Shown piece by piece: positions 55,586 to 64,000 of a stretch of 64,000 nucleotides of DNA. How positions within the stretch are numbered: the stretch's first letter is position 1; each line of letters begins with the position of its first letter. The notes under the pieces are model-generated. The model was given only the letters and a program-made list of their open reading frames with translations. It did not search any database and had not been told where the DNA came from. This DNA comes from Pseudomonas argentinensis. Its GTDB lineage: Bacteria; Pseudomonadota; Gammaproteobacteria; Pseudomonadales; Pseudomonadaceae. A program made the position numbers and the translations under genes. Location of the stretch: positions 3,100,001 to 3,164,000 of the forward strand of contig NZ_CP056087.1 in the NCBI RefSeq assembly GCF_001839655.2, given 5' to 3'.

Positions 55586-55630
55586 AAGACAGCGCTATCT
55601 TTGGCGCATAAAACAATGCGCAAGACAGCG
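55586..55630. promoter_or_regulatory. Probable GntR operator(s)
   Basis: AAGACAGCGCTATCTT (55586-55601) is a near-perfect palindrome centred on AGCGCT; AAGACAGCG recurs as a half-site at 55622-55630, 36 bases on. LacI-type repressors bind such CG-centred palindromes, and this one lies 15 bases before gntK. It resembles the AG-TAGCGCT core described for Pseudomonas GntR. Confidence 0.6.
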
Positions 55631-55761
55631 GCTTCAGATGTTGTAACTGTTATACGCCGGTTCCTGCTGCTCAGCGGCTGCTGACGCATCGCGGTCGATT
55701 GCCAAGCCTTTGAGACAGCGCTACCTTAACCAGCAACTCCGGCCGATGACAACCCCTGGCG

Positions 55762-56787
55762 ATGAAATCCCCGACCCACAGCAGTTCCCGCACCCTCGGC
55801 ATGCCGACCCTGGCGCAGGTCGCCGAACGCGCCGGGGTATCGACCATCACGGCGTCGCGGGCATTGCGCGGCGTGGCCACGGTGGGTGCCGATCTCGCCG
55901 AACGGGTGCGCAAGGCCGCCGATGAGCTGGGTTACGTGGCCAACCCGGCGGCGCGAACCCTGGCGTCGGCGCGCGGCACCTCGGTGGTGGTGCTGATTCC
56001 GTCGCTCTCCAACCAGCTGTTCATCGAACCGCTGGAGGCCATTCACGAGGTGATGCGCCCGCGCGGTATCGAGGTATTGATCGGCGACTACCACTATTGC
56101 CGCGACGAGGAAGAGCGACTGGTGCGCAACTACCTGCCGTACCGGCCGATGGGCATGTTGCTGACCGGTTTCGACCGCACCGAAGGCACGCGACACCTGC
56201 TCAGCGCCAGCGGTATTCCCTGTGTGCACATGATGGAGTTGAGCGATGCGCCAGGTATCGCCAGTGTCGGTTTCTCCCAGCAGGCCGCAGGCGAAGCGGC
56301 AGCCGCACACCTGCTGAAGCAAGGCCGCAAGCGGCTGGCCTATGTGGCGGCGCAGCTGGATCCCCGGGTGATGCAGCGCGGCGAAGGCTTTCGCCGCGCC
56401 CTGCATGCGGCGGGCGTCTATGACCCGGCCCTCGAGCTGCTGCACCCTCTGCCCTCGTCCATTGGCCTGGGTTGCCAGCTGTTTCGCGAGCTAATGCAGC
56501 GCCACCCGGATGTCGACGGCATCTTCTTCTGTAACGACGACCTAGCCCAGGGCGCGCTTTTCGAGGCGCAACGCTGCGACATGGCCGTGCCGGGCCGTGT
56601 GGCGATGGTCGGGTTCAACGACCTGCCGGCTTCTGCGCATACCGTGCCGCGGCTGTCATCGATCCATACACCGCGCACCGAAGTGGGCCGCGAGGCCGCC
56701 AACCTGCTGCTAAAAATGCTCGATGGCCGCCCCGCCACGCCCAATATCGACCTGGGGTTCGAACTGCGGGTGCGCGAAAGCAGCTAG
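55762..56787 (+). CDS. gntR: LacI-family gluconate repressor GntR
   Basis: 341 residues. The N-terminal helix-turn-helix is TLAQVAERAGVSTITASRAL with the hinge ADELGYVANPAARTLAS; the sugar-binding core has VVVLIPSLSNQLFIEPLEAI, FFCNDDLAQGALFEAQR and VAMVGFNDLPAS. It is expected to release DNA on binding gluconate or 6-phosphogluconate. The start is not well fixed: ATG 55762 or ATG 55801, neither with a strong ribosome site. Divergent from gntK; followed by a terminator. Confidence 0.9.
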   Translation: MKSPTHSSSRTLGMPTLAQVAERAGVSTITASRALRGVATVGADLAERVRKAADELGYVANPAARTLASARGTSVVVLIPSLSNQLFIEPLEAIHEVMRPRGIEVLIGDYHYCRDEEERLVRNYLPYRPMGMLLTGFDRTEGTRHLLSASGIPCVHMMELSDAPGIASVGFSQQAAGEAAAAHLLKQGRKRLAYVAAQLDPRVMQRGEGFRRALHAAGVYDPALELLHPLPSSIGLGCQLFRELMQRHPDVDGIFFCNDDLAQGALFEAQRCDMAVPGRVAMVGFNDLPASAHTVPRLSSIHTPRTEVGREAANLLLKMLDGRPATPNIDLGFELRVRESS

Positions 56788-56851
56788 GGCGTCATCAAAT
56801 CGCAATGGATCTGGGCGATGCTGCAAGCCTGACACAAGGATGTGTCGCCCC

Positions 56852-56884
56852 AGAAAAGAGCCCGGTCGATACCGGGCTTTTCTT
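56852..56884. terminator. Terminator between gntR and mexS
   Basis: AGAAAAGAGCCCGGT, loop CGAT, ACCGGGCTTTTCTT: a 7-base GC stem flanked by A-run and T-run, so it can act in both directions. It lies 65 bases after gntR and 15 bases before the end of convergent mexS. Confidence 0.88.
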
Positions 56885-56898
56885 GGTTCTGGGGCTGA

Positions 56899-57915
56899 TC
56901 ACTCCAGCGTCAGGGCGACCCGTCCACGCTCGGGGCAGGCTTCCATGTAGCGATGCGATTCGGCGAACTCCTCGAAGGCGAAGGTCTTGTCGATCCGCGG
57001 CTTGAGTAGTCCATCGGCGGTGAGCATGTTGATGTGATCCAGCGCGCGCTGCACGGCAGCATGATCCTGCTCGATGCCCAGTTCCGAGTGCCCGGTGAAG
57101 TCCAGCACGCAATGACGGAAGAACTGCAGGTGCTTCTTGAACGCGGCACAGGCCGGGAACGCGGTGTCATTGCCACCGTTGAGGCCATAGAGGATCAGCT
57201 TGCCGCGGGTAGCGGCCACGTCACCGAGCAGCTTGAGCTGCTGGCCGGCGCAGTGGTCGAGAATCACCTCGGCGCCCTTGCCTTCGGTGTAGCGCTCGAC
57301 CTCGAGGACCAGGTCCTGCTCCTCGGTAAAGATGATCTTGTCGGCGCCCAGCTCGCGCAGGAAGTCGCGGCTGCCCGGCACGCTGGTGGACACGATGACG
57401 TTGGCGCCCAGCGCCTTGGCCAGCTGCACCGACTGTGGCGCCAGGCAATGGCAGGCTTCGGTGATCAGCACGTGCTGGCCGGCCTTGAGCTTGGCCAGGT
57501 CGACCATGGCGAAATAGGCGAACAGCAGGCCGGTGTAATGGATACTCGCTTCGACCGGGCTGAGCACGTCGGGGTAACGGGTCAGCGCATAGCGCGGCAC
57601 CACCACGACATCACCCCAGGTCGGGTAACGGTTGGGCGTGTTGGCCGGGAACGCGGCCACCGGCGTGCCGACCGCGAGATCGTCGACGCCCTCGCCCACG
57701 GCTTCTACGATACCGGCCAGCTCGGAGCCGACACCGGAGGGCAATTTGGCTTCCTCGGACGCCAGGTTCTGGCGCCACAGCACGTCACCCCAGCTGACGC
57801 CAAGCGCCTGGACACGTACCAGCACCTCCCCGGCGTTCGGAGTGGGTGTCGGCATTTCTTCGCACTGCAATACGCTGGCGTCGCCGAACTTGTGGAAACG
57901 GATCATGCGGGACAT
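56899..57915 (-). CDS. mexS: MexS-type zinc-independent alcohol dehydrogenase/quinone reductase
   Basis: 338 residues of the medium-chain dehydrogenase family (MIRFHKFGDASVLQCEEMP; GVSWGDVLWRQNLASEEAKL; GSELAGIVEAVGEG; KAGQHVLITEA). It follows P. aeruginosa MexS closely, including FPACAAFKKHLQFFRHC, and lies next to mexT as there. MexS inactivation is known to switch on MexT and the MexEF-OprN pump, probably by letting electrophilic metabolites build up. GAGG precedes ATG 57915. Nothing in the sequence suggests loss of function. Confidence 0.92.
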   Translation of the reverse strand: MSRMIRFHKFGDASVLQCEEMPTPTPNAGEVLVRVQALGVSWGDVLWRQNLASEEAKLPSGVGSELAGIVEAVGEGVDDLAVGTPVAAFPANTPNRYPTWGDVVVVPRYALTRYPDVLSPVEASIHYTGLLFAYFAMVDLAKLKAGQHVLITEACHCLAPQSVQLAKALGANVIVSTSVPGSRDFLRELGADKIIFTEEQDLVLEVERYTEGKGAEVILDHCAGQQLKLLGDVAATRGKLILYGLNGGNDTAFPACAAFKKHLQFFRHCVLDFTGHSELGIEQDHAAVQRALDHINMLTADGLLKPRIDKTFAFEEFAESHRYMEACPERGRVALTLE

Positions 57916-58157
57916 CGTCAACCTCAACTGATCGCGGATTGGGTCATTCACTGGATTCGACTTTATCTGCAGACCTGGGTGCACACCACCCGACACGACT
58001 AATAGTCGTCATGCCTGGCAGTGATATAGGCCGGCACAACGTGTGGATATGCGAATGATACCGGTGTCTTTCCCAATGCGCTCAAGTGCTCGTACTATTG
58101 GCGGACAAGGCTCTCACCAGCGTCCCGCTCTGGCAAGCCCGCACATTTGGAACCCGG

Positions 58158-59075
58158 ATGAACCGCAACGACCTGCGCCGTCTCGATCTCAACCTGCTGA
58201 TCGTGTTCGAAACGCTGATGCATGAACGCAGCGTGACCCGTGCGGCAGAGAAACTGTTTCTTGGCCAGCCGGCAATCAGCGCGGCCTTGTCGCGGCTGCG
58301 CAACCTGTTCGACGACCCCTTGTTCGTGCGCACCGGCCGCAGCATGGAGCCGACCGCAAGGGCCCAGGAAATCTTCGCCCTGCTCTCACCGGCGCTGGAT
58401 TCGATCTCCACGGCGGTCAGCCGCGCCTCGGAGTTCGACCCGGCCACCAGTACCGCGGTGTTCCGTGTCGGCCTGTCGGACGACGTCGAGTTTGCCCTGC
58501 TCCCCGCCCTGCTGCGCCGCCTGCGCTCCGAAGCGCCCAACGTGGTGCTGGTGGTGCGTCGCGCCAACTACCTGCTGATGCCCAACCTGCTCGCCTCCGG
58601 GGAAATCTCGGTGGGTGTCAGCTACACCGAGGAGCTGCCGGCCAACGCCAAGCGCAAGACGCTGCGGCGCAGCAGGCCGAAGCTGCTGCGTGCCGATGCT
58701 ATACCCGGTAAGTTGAGCCTCGACGAATACTGCGCTCGCCCCCATGCCATGGTGTCCTTCGCCGGCGACCTCAACGGCTTCGTCGACGACCTGTTGGCGC
58801 GTTTCGGTCGCACCCGCAAGGTGGTGCTCGCCGTGCCGCAATTCAACGGCCTGGGCACCCTGCTGGCGGGCACCGACCTGATCGCCGTGGTGCCCGACTA
58901 CACCGCCGCCGCGCTCACTGCGGCTGGCGGCTTGCGCGCCGAAGACCTACCCTTCGAAAGCGACAGCTTCGAGATGTCCATGGCCTGGCGTGGCGCCCAG
59001 GATAACGACCCGGCCGAGCGCTGGCTGCGCTCGCGGATCCAGATGTTCTTCGGTGATCCCGACAGCCTGGAATAG
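58158..59075 (+). CDS. mexT: LysR-family regulator MexT
   Basis: 305 residues starting MNRNDLRRLDLNLLIVFETL, then helix-turn-helix residues RSVTRAAEKLFLGQPAISAA and the effector domain with LLMPNLLASGEISVGVSYTE. It follows P. aeruginosa MexT nearly throughout (FVRTGRSMEPTARAQEIFA; AVPQFNGLGTLLAGTDLIA). It activates mexEF-oprN and is divergent from mexS. An in-frame extension to 58086 exists; the ATG at 58158 matches the usual start. The frame is intact, so the regulator is expected to be inducible-active. Confidence 0.93.
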   Translation: MNRNDLRRLDLNLLIVFETLMHERSVTRAAEKLFLGQPAISAALSRLRNLFDDPLFVRTGRSMEPTARAQEIFALLSPALDSISTAVSRASEFDPATSTAVFRVGLSDDVEFALLPALLRRLRSEAPNVVLVVRRANYLLMPNLLASGEISVGVSYTEELPANAKRKTLRRSRPKLLRADAIPGKLSLDEYCARPHAMVSFAGDLNGFVDDLLARFGRTRKVVLAVPQFNGLGTLLAGTDLIAVVPDYTAAALTAAGGLRAEDLPFESDSFEMSMAWRGAQDNDPAERWLRSRIQMFFGDPDSLE

Positions 59076-59142
59076 CACGTGGGATCGGCTAGCAGGCCTA
59101 GATTAAATAGATAGGTAGCTTTCTTTTTATATTCCAACGGGT

Positions 59143-59166
59143 AATATCATCATTCGCGATGATATT
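59143..59166 (+). promoter_or_regulatory. Probable MexT binding site (nod-box-like dyad) upstream of mexE
   Basis: AATATCATC and GATGATATT form perfect 9-base arms around ATTCGC, 84 bases before the mexE ATG. It contains ATCA-N5-GATGAT, close to the nod-box-like MexT motif known upstream of mexE in P. aeruginosa. Confidence 0.65.
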
Positions 59167-59249
59167 TATTTTCGTGGCGTTCGATTCGTGCCCGGATGTT
59201 GCAGCGACCAGACTCCGCCTCCATCACTCCCTCTTGGCGGATCGCAATC

Positions 59250-60470
59250 ATGGAACAGCCCAATCCACGGCTCTGGCAATTTCCCCTGGCCCTTACCGCA
59301 GCACTGGTGCTGGCGGCCTGTGGCAAGAATCAGGAAACCGCACAGCAGATGCCTGCTCCCAAGGTCAGTGTGGCCGAAGTCATTCAACAGCCTCTCAACG
59401 AGTGGGATGAATTCACCGGCCGCCTGGAAGCGCCGGAATCGGTGCAGATTCGCCCCCGGGTTTCCGGCTTCATCGACAAGGTGAGCTTTACCGAAGGGGC
59501 ACTGGTGAAGAAAGGCGACCTGCTGTTCCAGATCGACCCGCGCCCCTTCCAGGCCGAAGTCAAACGCCTAGAGGCCCAACTGCAGCAAGCCCGCTCCAAT
59601 CAGGTTCGCGCCAGCAGCGAAGCCCAGCGTGGCGAGCGCCTGCGTGAAAGCAACGCGATTTCTACCGAGCTGGCCGATGCGCGCAAGAGCGCGGCCCAGG
59701 AAGCCCAGGCCGCGGTGGCCGGCATTCAGGCCGAACTCGACAACGCCCGCCTCAATCTCAGTTTCACCCGGGTGACCGCGCCCATCGATGGCCGCGTCAG
59801 CCGCGCCGAGGTCACCGCCGGCAACCTGGTCACTGCCAGCGAATCGCTGCTCACCTCCCTGGTTTCCACCGACAAGGTGTACGCCTACTTCGATGCCGAC
59901 GAGCGCGCCTTCCTGAAGTACACCGAACTGGCTCGCAAGGCCGGTCACGACAGCCGCGGCAAGAGCCCGGTTTACCTGGGCCTGTCCAATGAAACCGGCA
60001 ACCCGCACCTGGGCCAGCTGGACTTTCTCGATAACCAGGTCAACCCGCGCACCGGCACCATCCGCGGCCGCGCCGTGTTCGACAACCGTGATGGCCAGTT
60101 CACCCCGGGCCTGTATGCGCGCCTGAAGCTGGTCGGTAGCGACACCTACGACGCCATGTTGATCCAGGACGTCGCGGTCGGCACCGACCTGGGCAAGAAG
60201 TTCGTGCTGGTGCTCGGTGACAACAATACCGTGGCCTACCGCTCCGTGGAACTTGGACCCAAGCTGGAAGGCTTGCGCATCGTGCGCAGCGGCTTGGCCA
60301 AGGGTGACCGCGTGGTCGTCAATGGCCTGCAGCGCGCCATTCCGGGCAGCACCGTGGATCCGCAAGCCGTGCCGATGGCCGACGAGAAGACCCTGGCGAC
60401 CCTGGAAAAGCAGCGCAAGGCAGTGGCCTCGGCGCGCAATGACGAACCCCTGAAGGTCAGCCTCAAGTAA
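59250..60470 (+). CDS. mexE: RND efflux periplasmic adaptor MexE
   Basis: 406 residues, lipoprotein with lipobox LAAC (Cys ~23). Adaptor features in order: beta-barrel/lipoyl half (VSVAEVIQQPLNEWDEFTG; RPRVSGFIDKVSFTEGALVK), a coiled-coil hairpin (~100-160; VKRLEAQLQQARSNQVRASS), second lipoyl half (LSFTRVTAPIDGRVSRAEV) and membrane-proximal domain. It follows P. aeruginosa MexE closely. It links MexF to OprN for efflux of chloramphenicol, quinolones and quorum-signal precursors. First gene of mexEF-oprN. Confidence 0.94.
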   Translation: MEQPNPRLWQFPLALTAALVLAACGKNQETAQQMPAPKVSVAEVIQQPLNEWDEFTGRLEAPESVQIRPRVSGFIDKVSFTEGALVKKGDLLFQIDPRPFQAEVKRLEAQLQQARSNQVRASSEAQRGERLRESNAISTELADARKSAAQEAQAAVAGIQAELDNARLNLSFTRVTAPIDGRVSRAEVTAGNLVTASESLLTSLVSTDKVYAYFDADERAFLKYTELARKAGHDSRGKSPVYLGLSNETGNPHLGQLDFLDNQVNPRTGTIRGRAVFDNRDGQFTPGLYARLKLVGSDTYDAMLIQDVAVGTDLGKKFVLVLGDNNTVAYRSVELGPKLEGLRIVRSGLAKGDRVVVNGLQRAIPGSTVDPQAVPMADEKTLATLEKQRKAVASARNDEPLKVSLK

Positions 60471-60569
60471 CAGCGGGCCTCGCCCTCTCCACCTTCCTAC
60501 CCGAGACCTGCTCGCGCCGCCCATGGCGTGGGCAGGCTGGGCTGTGCCCGCATCACAAGGACATTAACG

Positions 60570-63500
60570 ATGAACTTCTCGCAGTTCTTCATCCAGCGGC
60601 CGATCTTCGCCGCCGTGCTGTCGCTGATCATCCTGATCGGCGGCGCCATCTCGCTGTTCCAGCTGCCGATCAGCGAATACCCGGAAGTGGTGCCGCCCAC
60701 CGTGGTGGTACGTGCCGATTTCCCCGGTGCCAACCCCAAGGTGATCGGCGAAACCGTGGCCTCGCCGTTGGAGCAGGCCATCGTCGGCGTCGAGGGCATG
60801 CTCTACATGTCATCCCAGGCGACCAACGACGGGCGCATGACGCTGACCATCACCTTCGCCCTGGGCACCAATCTGGATACCGCCCAGGTCCAGGTGCAGA
60901 ACCGCGTCACCCGTACCATGCCGACGCTGCCCACCGAAGTGCAGCGCCTTGGCGTGACGGTCGACAAGGCCTCGTCGGACATGACCATGGTGGTGCACCT
61001 GACCTCGCCCAACGACGCCTACGACATGCTCTACCTGTCCAACTACGCCTCGCTGAACATCAAGGACGAGCTGGCTCGCCTCGATGGCGTCGGTGACGTG
61101 CAGCTGTTCGGCCTGGGCGACTACTCGATGCGTGTGTGGCTGGACCCGGACAAGGTCGCTTCCCGCGGGCTCACGGCCACCGACGTGGTCAACGCCATCC
61201 GCGAGCAGAACCGCCAGGTGGCGGCCGGCTCGCTGGGCGCGCCACCGGCGGCCAGCGACAACAGCTTCCAATTGTCGATCAACACCCAGGGCCGCCTGGT
61301 CAGCGAGGAGGAGTTCGAGAACATCGTGGTGCGCGCCGGCGAGAACGGCGAGATCACCCGCCTCAAGGACATCGCCCGGATCGAGCTGGGCTCCAAGCAA
61401 TACGCCCTGCGCTCGCTGCTCAACAACAAGCCCGCCGTGGCCATGCCGATCTTCCAGCGCCCCGGTTCCAATGCCATCGCCATTTCCGATGCGGTGCGCG
61501 AGCGCATGGCCGAACTGAAGCAGAGCTTCCCCCAGGGCGTGGACTACGAGATCGTCTACGACCCGACCATCTTCGTACGCGGCTCCATCGAGGCGGTGGT
61601 GCACACCCTGCTTGAGGCCATCGTGCTGGTGGTGCTGGTGGTCATCCTGTTCCTGCAGACCTGGCGCGCGTCGATCATCCCCCTGGTCGCCGTGCCGGTG
61701 TCGTTGATCGGCACCTTCGCGGTCATGCATATGTTCGGCTTCTCGCTCAACGCCCTGTCATTGTTCGGCCTGGTGCTGGCGATCGGCATCGTGGTCGATG
61801 ACGCCATCGTCGTGGTGGAGAACGTCGAACGTAATATCGGTCTGGGCAAGACGCCGCTGGAGGCGACCCGCCAGGCCATGAAGGAGGTCACCGGGCCGAT
61901 CGTCGCCACCGCCCTGGTGCTCTGCGCCGTGTTCGTGCCGACGGCGTTCATTTCCGGGCTTACCGGGCAGTTCTACCAGCAGTTCGCGCTGACCATCGCC
62001 ATCTCCACGGTGATCTCGGCCTTCAACTCGCTGACCCTGTCGCCGGCCCTGGCCGCCGTATTGCTCAAAGGTCATCACGAGCCCAAGGACCGTTTCTCGG
62101 TGGTGCTCGACCGGCTGTTCGGCCGCTGGCTGTTCAACCCCTTCAACCGCGTGTTCGAGCGGGCCAGCCATGGCTACGTCGGCACCGTACGCCGTGTGGT
62201 GCGCGGCAGCGGCATCGCCCTGATCCTCTATGCGGGCCTGATGGGACTGACCTACCTGGGCTTTTCCAGCACGCCGACCGGCTTCGTGCCGCCCCAGGAC
62301 AAACAGTACCTGGTGGCGTTCGCCCAGTTGCCGGACGCCGCCAGCCTGGATCGCAGTGAGGCGGTGATCAAACGCATGTCGGATATCGCCGCCAAGCATC
62401 CAGGTGTGGAAAACACCGTGTCGTTCCCGGGCCTGTCGATCAACGGCTTCACCAACAGCCCGAACAGCGGCATCGTGTTCGTCACCCTCAAGGATTTCGA
62501 CCAGCGCGAGGATTCGTCGCTGAGCGCCAACGCCGTCGCCGCCGATCTCAACGGCCAGTTCGCCAGCATCCAGGAAGCCTACATCGCGATCTTCCCGCCG
62601 CCCCCGGTGATGGGCCTGGGTACCATCGGCGGCTTCCGGGTGCAGTTGCAGGACCGTGGCAGCCTGGGATACGAGGAATTGTACAAGCAGACCCAGAACA
62701 TCATCGCCAAGAGCCAGAACGTACCGGAGCTGGCCGGGCTGTTCACCAGCTACCAGGTCAACGTGCCCCAGGTGGAAGCCAACCTTGACCGCGAAAAGGC
62801 CAAGACCCATGGCGTGGCCATTGATGACATCTTCGACACCATGCAGGTCTATCTGGGCTCGCTGTACGCCAACGACTTCAACCGCTTTGGCCGTACCTAC
62901 CAGGTCAACGTGCAGGCCGACCAGCGCTTCCGCCTGGACGCCGAGCAGATCGGCCAACTGAAGGTGCGCAACAACCGTGGCGAGATGATTCCGCTGTCGA
63001 CCTTCGTCAAGGTCAGCGACACCTCCGGCCCGGATCGGGTGATGCACTACAACGGCTTTATCACCGCCGAGATCAACGGCGCGGCAGCCCCCGGCTATAG
63101 CTCCGGCCAGGCCGAAGCGGCGATGGCCAAGCTGCTCAGGGACGAACTGCCCAACGGCATGAGCTACGAGTGGACCGAGCTGACCTACCAGCAGATCCTC
63201 GCCGGCAACACCGCGCTGTTCGTGTTCCCGCTCTGCGTGCTGCTCGCCTTCCTGGTGCTGGCCGCCCAGTACGAGAGCTGGAGCCTGCCGCTGGCGGTGA
63301 TCCTGATCGTGCCGACGGTGCTGCTGTCGGCCATCACCGGGGTGATCCTGTCCGGTGGCGACAACAACATCTTCACCCAGATCGGCCTGATCGTGCTGGT
63401 GGGCCTGGCGTGCAAGAACGCGATTCTCATCGTCGAGTTCGCCAAGGAGCAGCAGGAGCATGGCCTGGACCGCGTCGCCGCGGTGCTGGAAGCCTGCCGC

Positions 63501-63746
63501 CTGCGCCTGCGGCCGATCCTGATGACCAGCTTCGCCTTCATCATGGGCGTGGTGCCGCTGGTGCTGTCCAGCGGCGCTGGTGCGGAAATGCGCCATGCCA
63601 TGGGCGTCGCGGTATTCAGCGGGATGCTCGGCGTGACCTTCTTCGGCCTGCTGCTCACCCCGGTGTTCTATGTGCTGATCCGCGCCTCCGTGGAAAAACG
63701 CGAGGCGCGCAAACAACAGGCCCGTCTGCAGGAGGCCCAGGCATGA
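60570..63746 (+). CDS. mexF: RND efflux pump subunit MexF
   Basis: 1058 residues, inner-membrane trimeric proton/drug antiporter with 12 helices and two large periplasmic loops. MNFSQFFIQRPIFAAVLSLI starts helix 1; the proton-relay motif in helix 4 is GIVVDDAIVVVENVE (paired Asp); helix 10 region has GLACKNAILIVEFAKE. AAGGA lies 11-15 bases before ATG 60570; an extension to 60528 is not supported. A 99-base gap follows mexE, and the stop overlaps the oprN start by 4 bases. Confidence 0.95.
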   Translation: MNFSQFFIQRPIFAAVLSLIILIGGAISLFQLPISEYPEVVPPTVVVRADFPGANPKVIGETVASPLEQAIVGVEGMLYMSSQATNDGRMTLTITFALGTNLDTAQVQVQNRVTRTMPTLPTEVQRLGVTVDKASSDMTMVVHLTSPNDAYDMLYLSNYASLNIKDELARLDGVGDVQLFGLGDYSMRVWLDPDKVASRGLTATDVVNAIREQNRQVAAGSLGAPPAASDNSFQLSINTQGRLVSEEEFENIVVRAGENGEITRLKDIARIELGSKQYALRSLLNNKPAVAMPIFQRPGSNAIAISDAVRERMAELKQSFPQGVDYEIVYDPTIFVRGSIEAVVHTLLEAIVLVVLVVILFLQTWRASIIPLVAVPVSLIGTFAVMHMFGFSLNALSLFGLVLAIGIVVDDAIVVVENVERNIGLGKTPLEATRQAMKEVTGPIVATALVLCAVFVPTAFISGLTGQFYQQFALTIAISTVISAFNSLTLSPALAAVLLKGHHEPKDRFSVVLDRLFGRWLFNPFNRVFERASHGYVGTVRRVVRGSGIALILYAGLMGLTYLGFSSTPTGFVPPQDKQYLVAFAQLPDAASLDRSEAVIKRMSDIAAKHPGVENTVSFPGLSINGFTNSPNSGIVFVTLKDFDQREDSSLSANAVAADLNGQFASIQEAYIAIFPPPPVMGLGTIGGFRVQLQDRGSLGYEELYKQTQNIIAKSQNVPELAGLFTSYQVNVPQVEANLDREKAKTHGVAIDDIFDTMQVYLGSLYANDFNRFGRTYQVNVQADQRFRLDAEQIGQLKVRNNRGEMIPLSTFVKVSDTSGPDRVMHYNGFITAEINGAAAPGYSSGQAEAAMAKLLRDELPNGMSYEWTELTYQQILAGNTALFVFPLCVLLAFLVLAAQYESWSLPLAVILIVPTVLLSAITGVILSGGDNNIFTQIGLIVLVGLACKNAILIVEFAKEQQEHGLDRVAAVLEACRLRLRPILMTSFAFIMGVVPLVLSSGAGAEMRHAMGVAVFSGMLGVTFFGLLLTPVFYVLIRASVEKREARKQQARLQEAQA

Positions 63747-64000
63747 ATTCGATGACCCATCGGGTGTCGCGCACCCTGCTGATCTCCGCCCTGGCGCTGG
63801 CCATCAGCGCCTGCGCGGTCGGCCCCGATTACAGGGCGCCACAGGACGCTGCCGTGGTGTCCGCGCAAGCGGCCCAGGGTGGCTACGACACCGCTCGCTT
63901 CGAAGCGCAGTGGTGGCAGCAGTTCGATGACCCGACCCTCGATCAGCTGGTCGAGCAGTCGCTGCAGAACAACCGCGAGCTGCGTGTGGCCTACGCCCGC
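63743..64000 (+). CDS. oprN: Outer-membrane efflux channel OprN (3' end outside window)
   Basis: The first 86 codons are present. A lipoprotein signal with lipobox ISAC (Cys ~24) is followed by AVGPDYRAP, the standard start of NodT/OprM-type channels, and FEAQWWQQFDDPTLDQLVEQ with LQNNRELRVAYAR. ATG 63743 overlaps the mexF stop (ATGA), with GGAGG upstream inside mexF. It completes the MexEF-OprN pump. Confidence 0.93.
   Translation, partial: MNSMTHRVSRTLLISALALAISACAVGPDYRAPQDAAVVSAQAAQGGYDTARFEAQWWQQFDDPTLDQLVEQSLQNNRELRVAYAR

Noticed and set aside
1..64000. tRNA, rRNA or known riboswitch genes
   Set aside because: No stretch with the expected arms or conserved cores was recognised while reading; absence is not proven without a covariance search.

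Overview
The window reads as a chromosomal segment of a high-GC gammaproteobacterium, most probably a yellow-pigmented Pseudomonas. The grounds are a mexS-mexT-mexE-mexF-oprN locus whose proteins follow the P. aeruginosa versions closely, a Pseudomonas-type gntR/gntK/gntP set, strong G/C at third codon positions, and a zeaxanthin-glucoside carotenoid cluster of the kind found in pigmented pseudomonads and Pantoea. No rRNA, tRNA or CRISPR was seen.

Layout. 1-8.2 kb: the end of a CinA-type gene, then galU, an ABC exporter, a GH1-like glycosidase, glf, a glycosyltransferase and galE. Together these can carry glucose-1-phosphate through UDP-glucose and UDP-galactose to UDP-galactofuranose and a sugar transferase. 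8.2-10.5 kb: an operon of two different ferritin-like proteins plus a small acidic protein. 10.9-18.5 kb: carotenoid genes crtZ, crtB, crtI, crtY, crtX, a type 2 isopentenyl-diphosphate isomerase and, divergently, crtE. 19-23.6 kb: a FecI/FecR/TonB-receptor iron signalling unit followed by a wrecked FecB-like binding-protein gene. 23.6-28.1 kb: a small gene with mlaA, a two-component system and an ExoIII-type nuclease. 28.3-33.5 kb: a five-gene catabolic/import operon (MmgE/PrpD, flavin monooxygenase, amino-acid-type ABC importer). 33.7-34.7 kb: a GNAT-Rnk fusion gene.

34.9-50.3 kb is a contact-dependent inhibition (CDI) island: a broken TpsB transporter gene, a 3610-residue CdiA with a PD-(D/E)XK (PoNe-like) nuclease tail, its PoNi-like immunity gene, and a displaced, frame-broken second CdiA-CT cassette whose Gly/Ala-rich tail is followed by a small two-helix membrane protein, a likely second toxin/immunity pair. 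An IS4-type remnant follows. At 50849-50876 lies a close match to the chromosome-dimer-resolution site dif. KOPS-like octamers found by eye mostly point at it from both sides, so the window probably spans the replication terminus.

51.2-64 kb: a LuxR-type regulator with degenerate HD domains divergent from a secreted alpha/beta hydrolase; the gluconate unit gntP-gntK/gntR; and mexS-mexT-mexE-mexF with the start of oprN, including a dyad upstream of mexE that could be the MexT site.

All family assignments come from reading the sequence and from memory of the families; no database search was possible.
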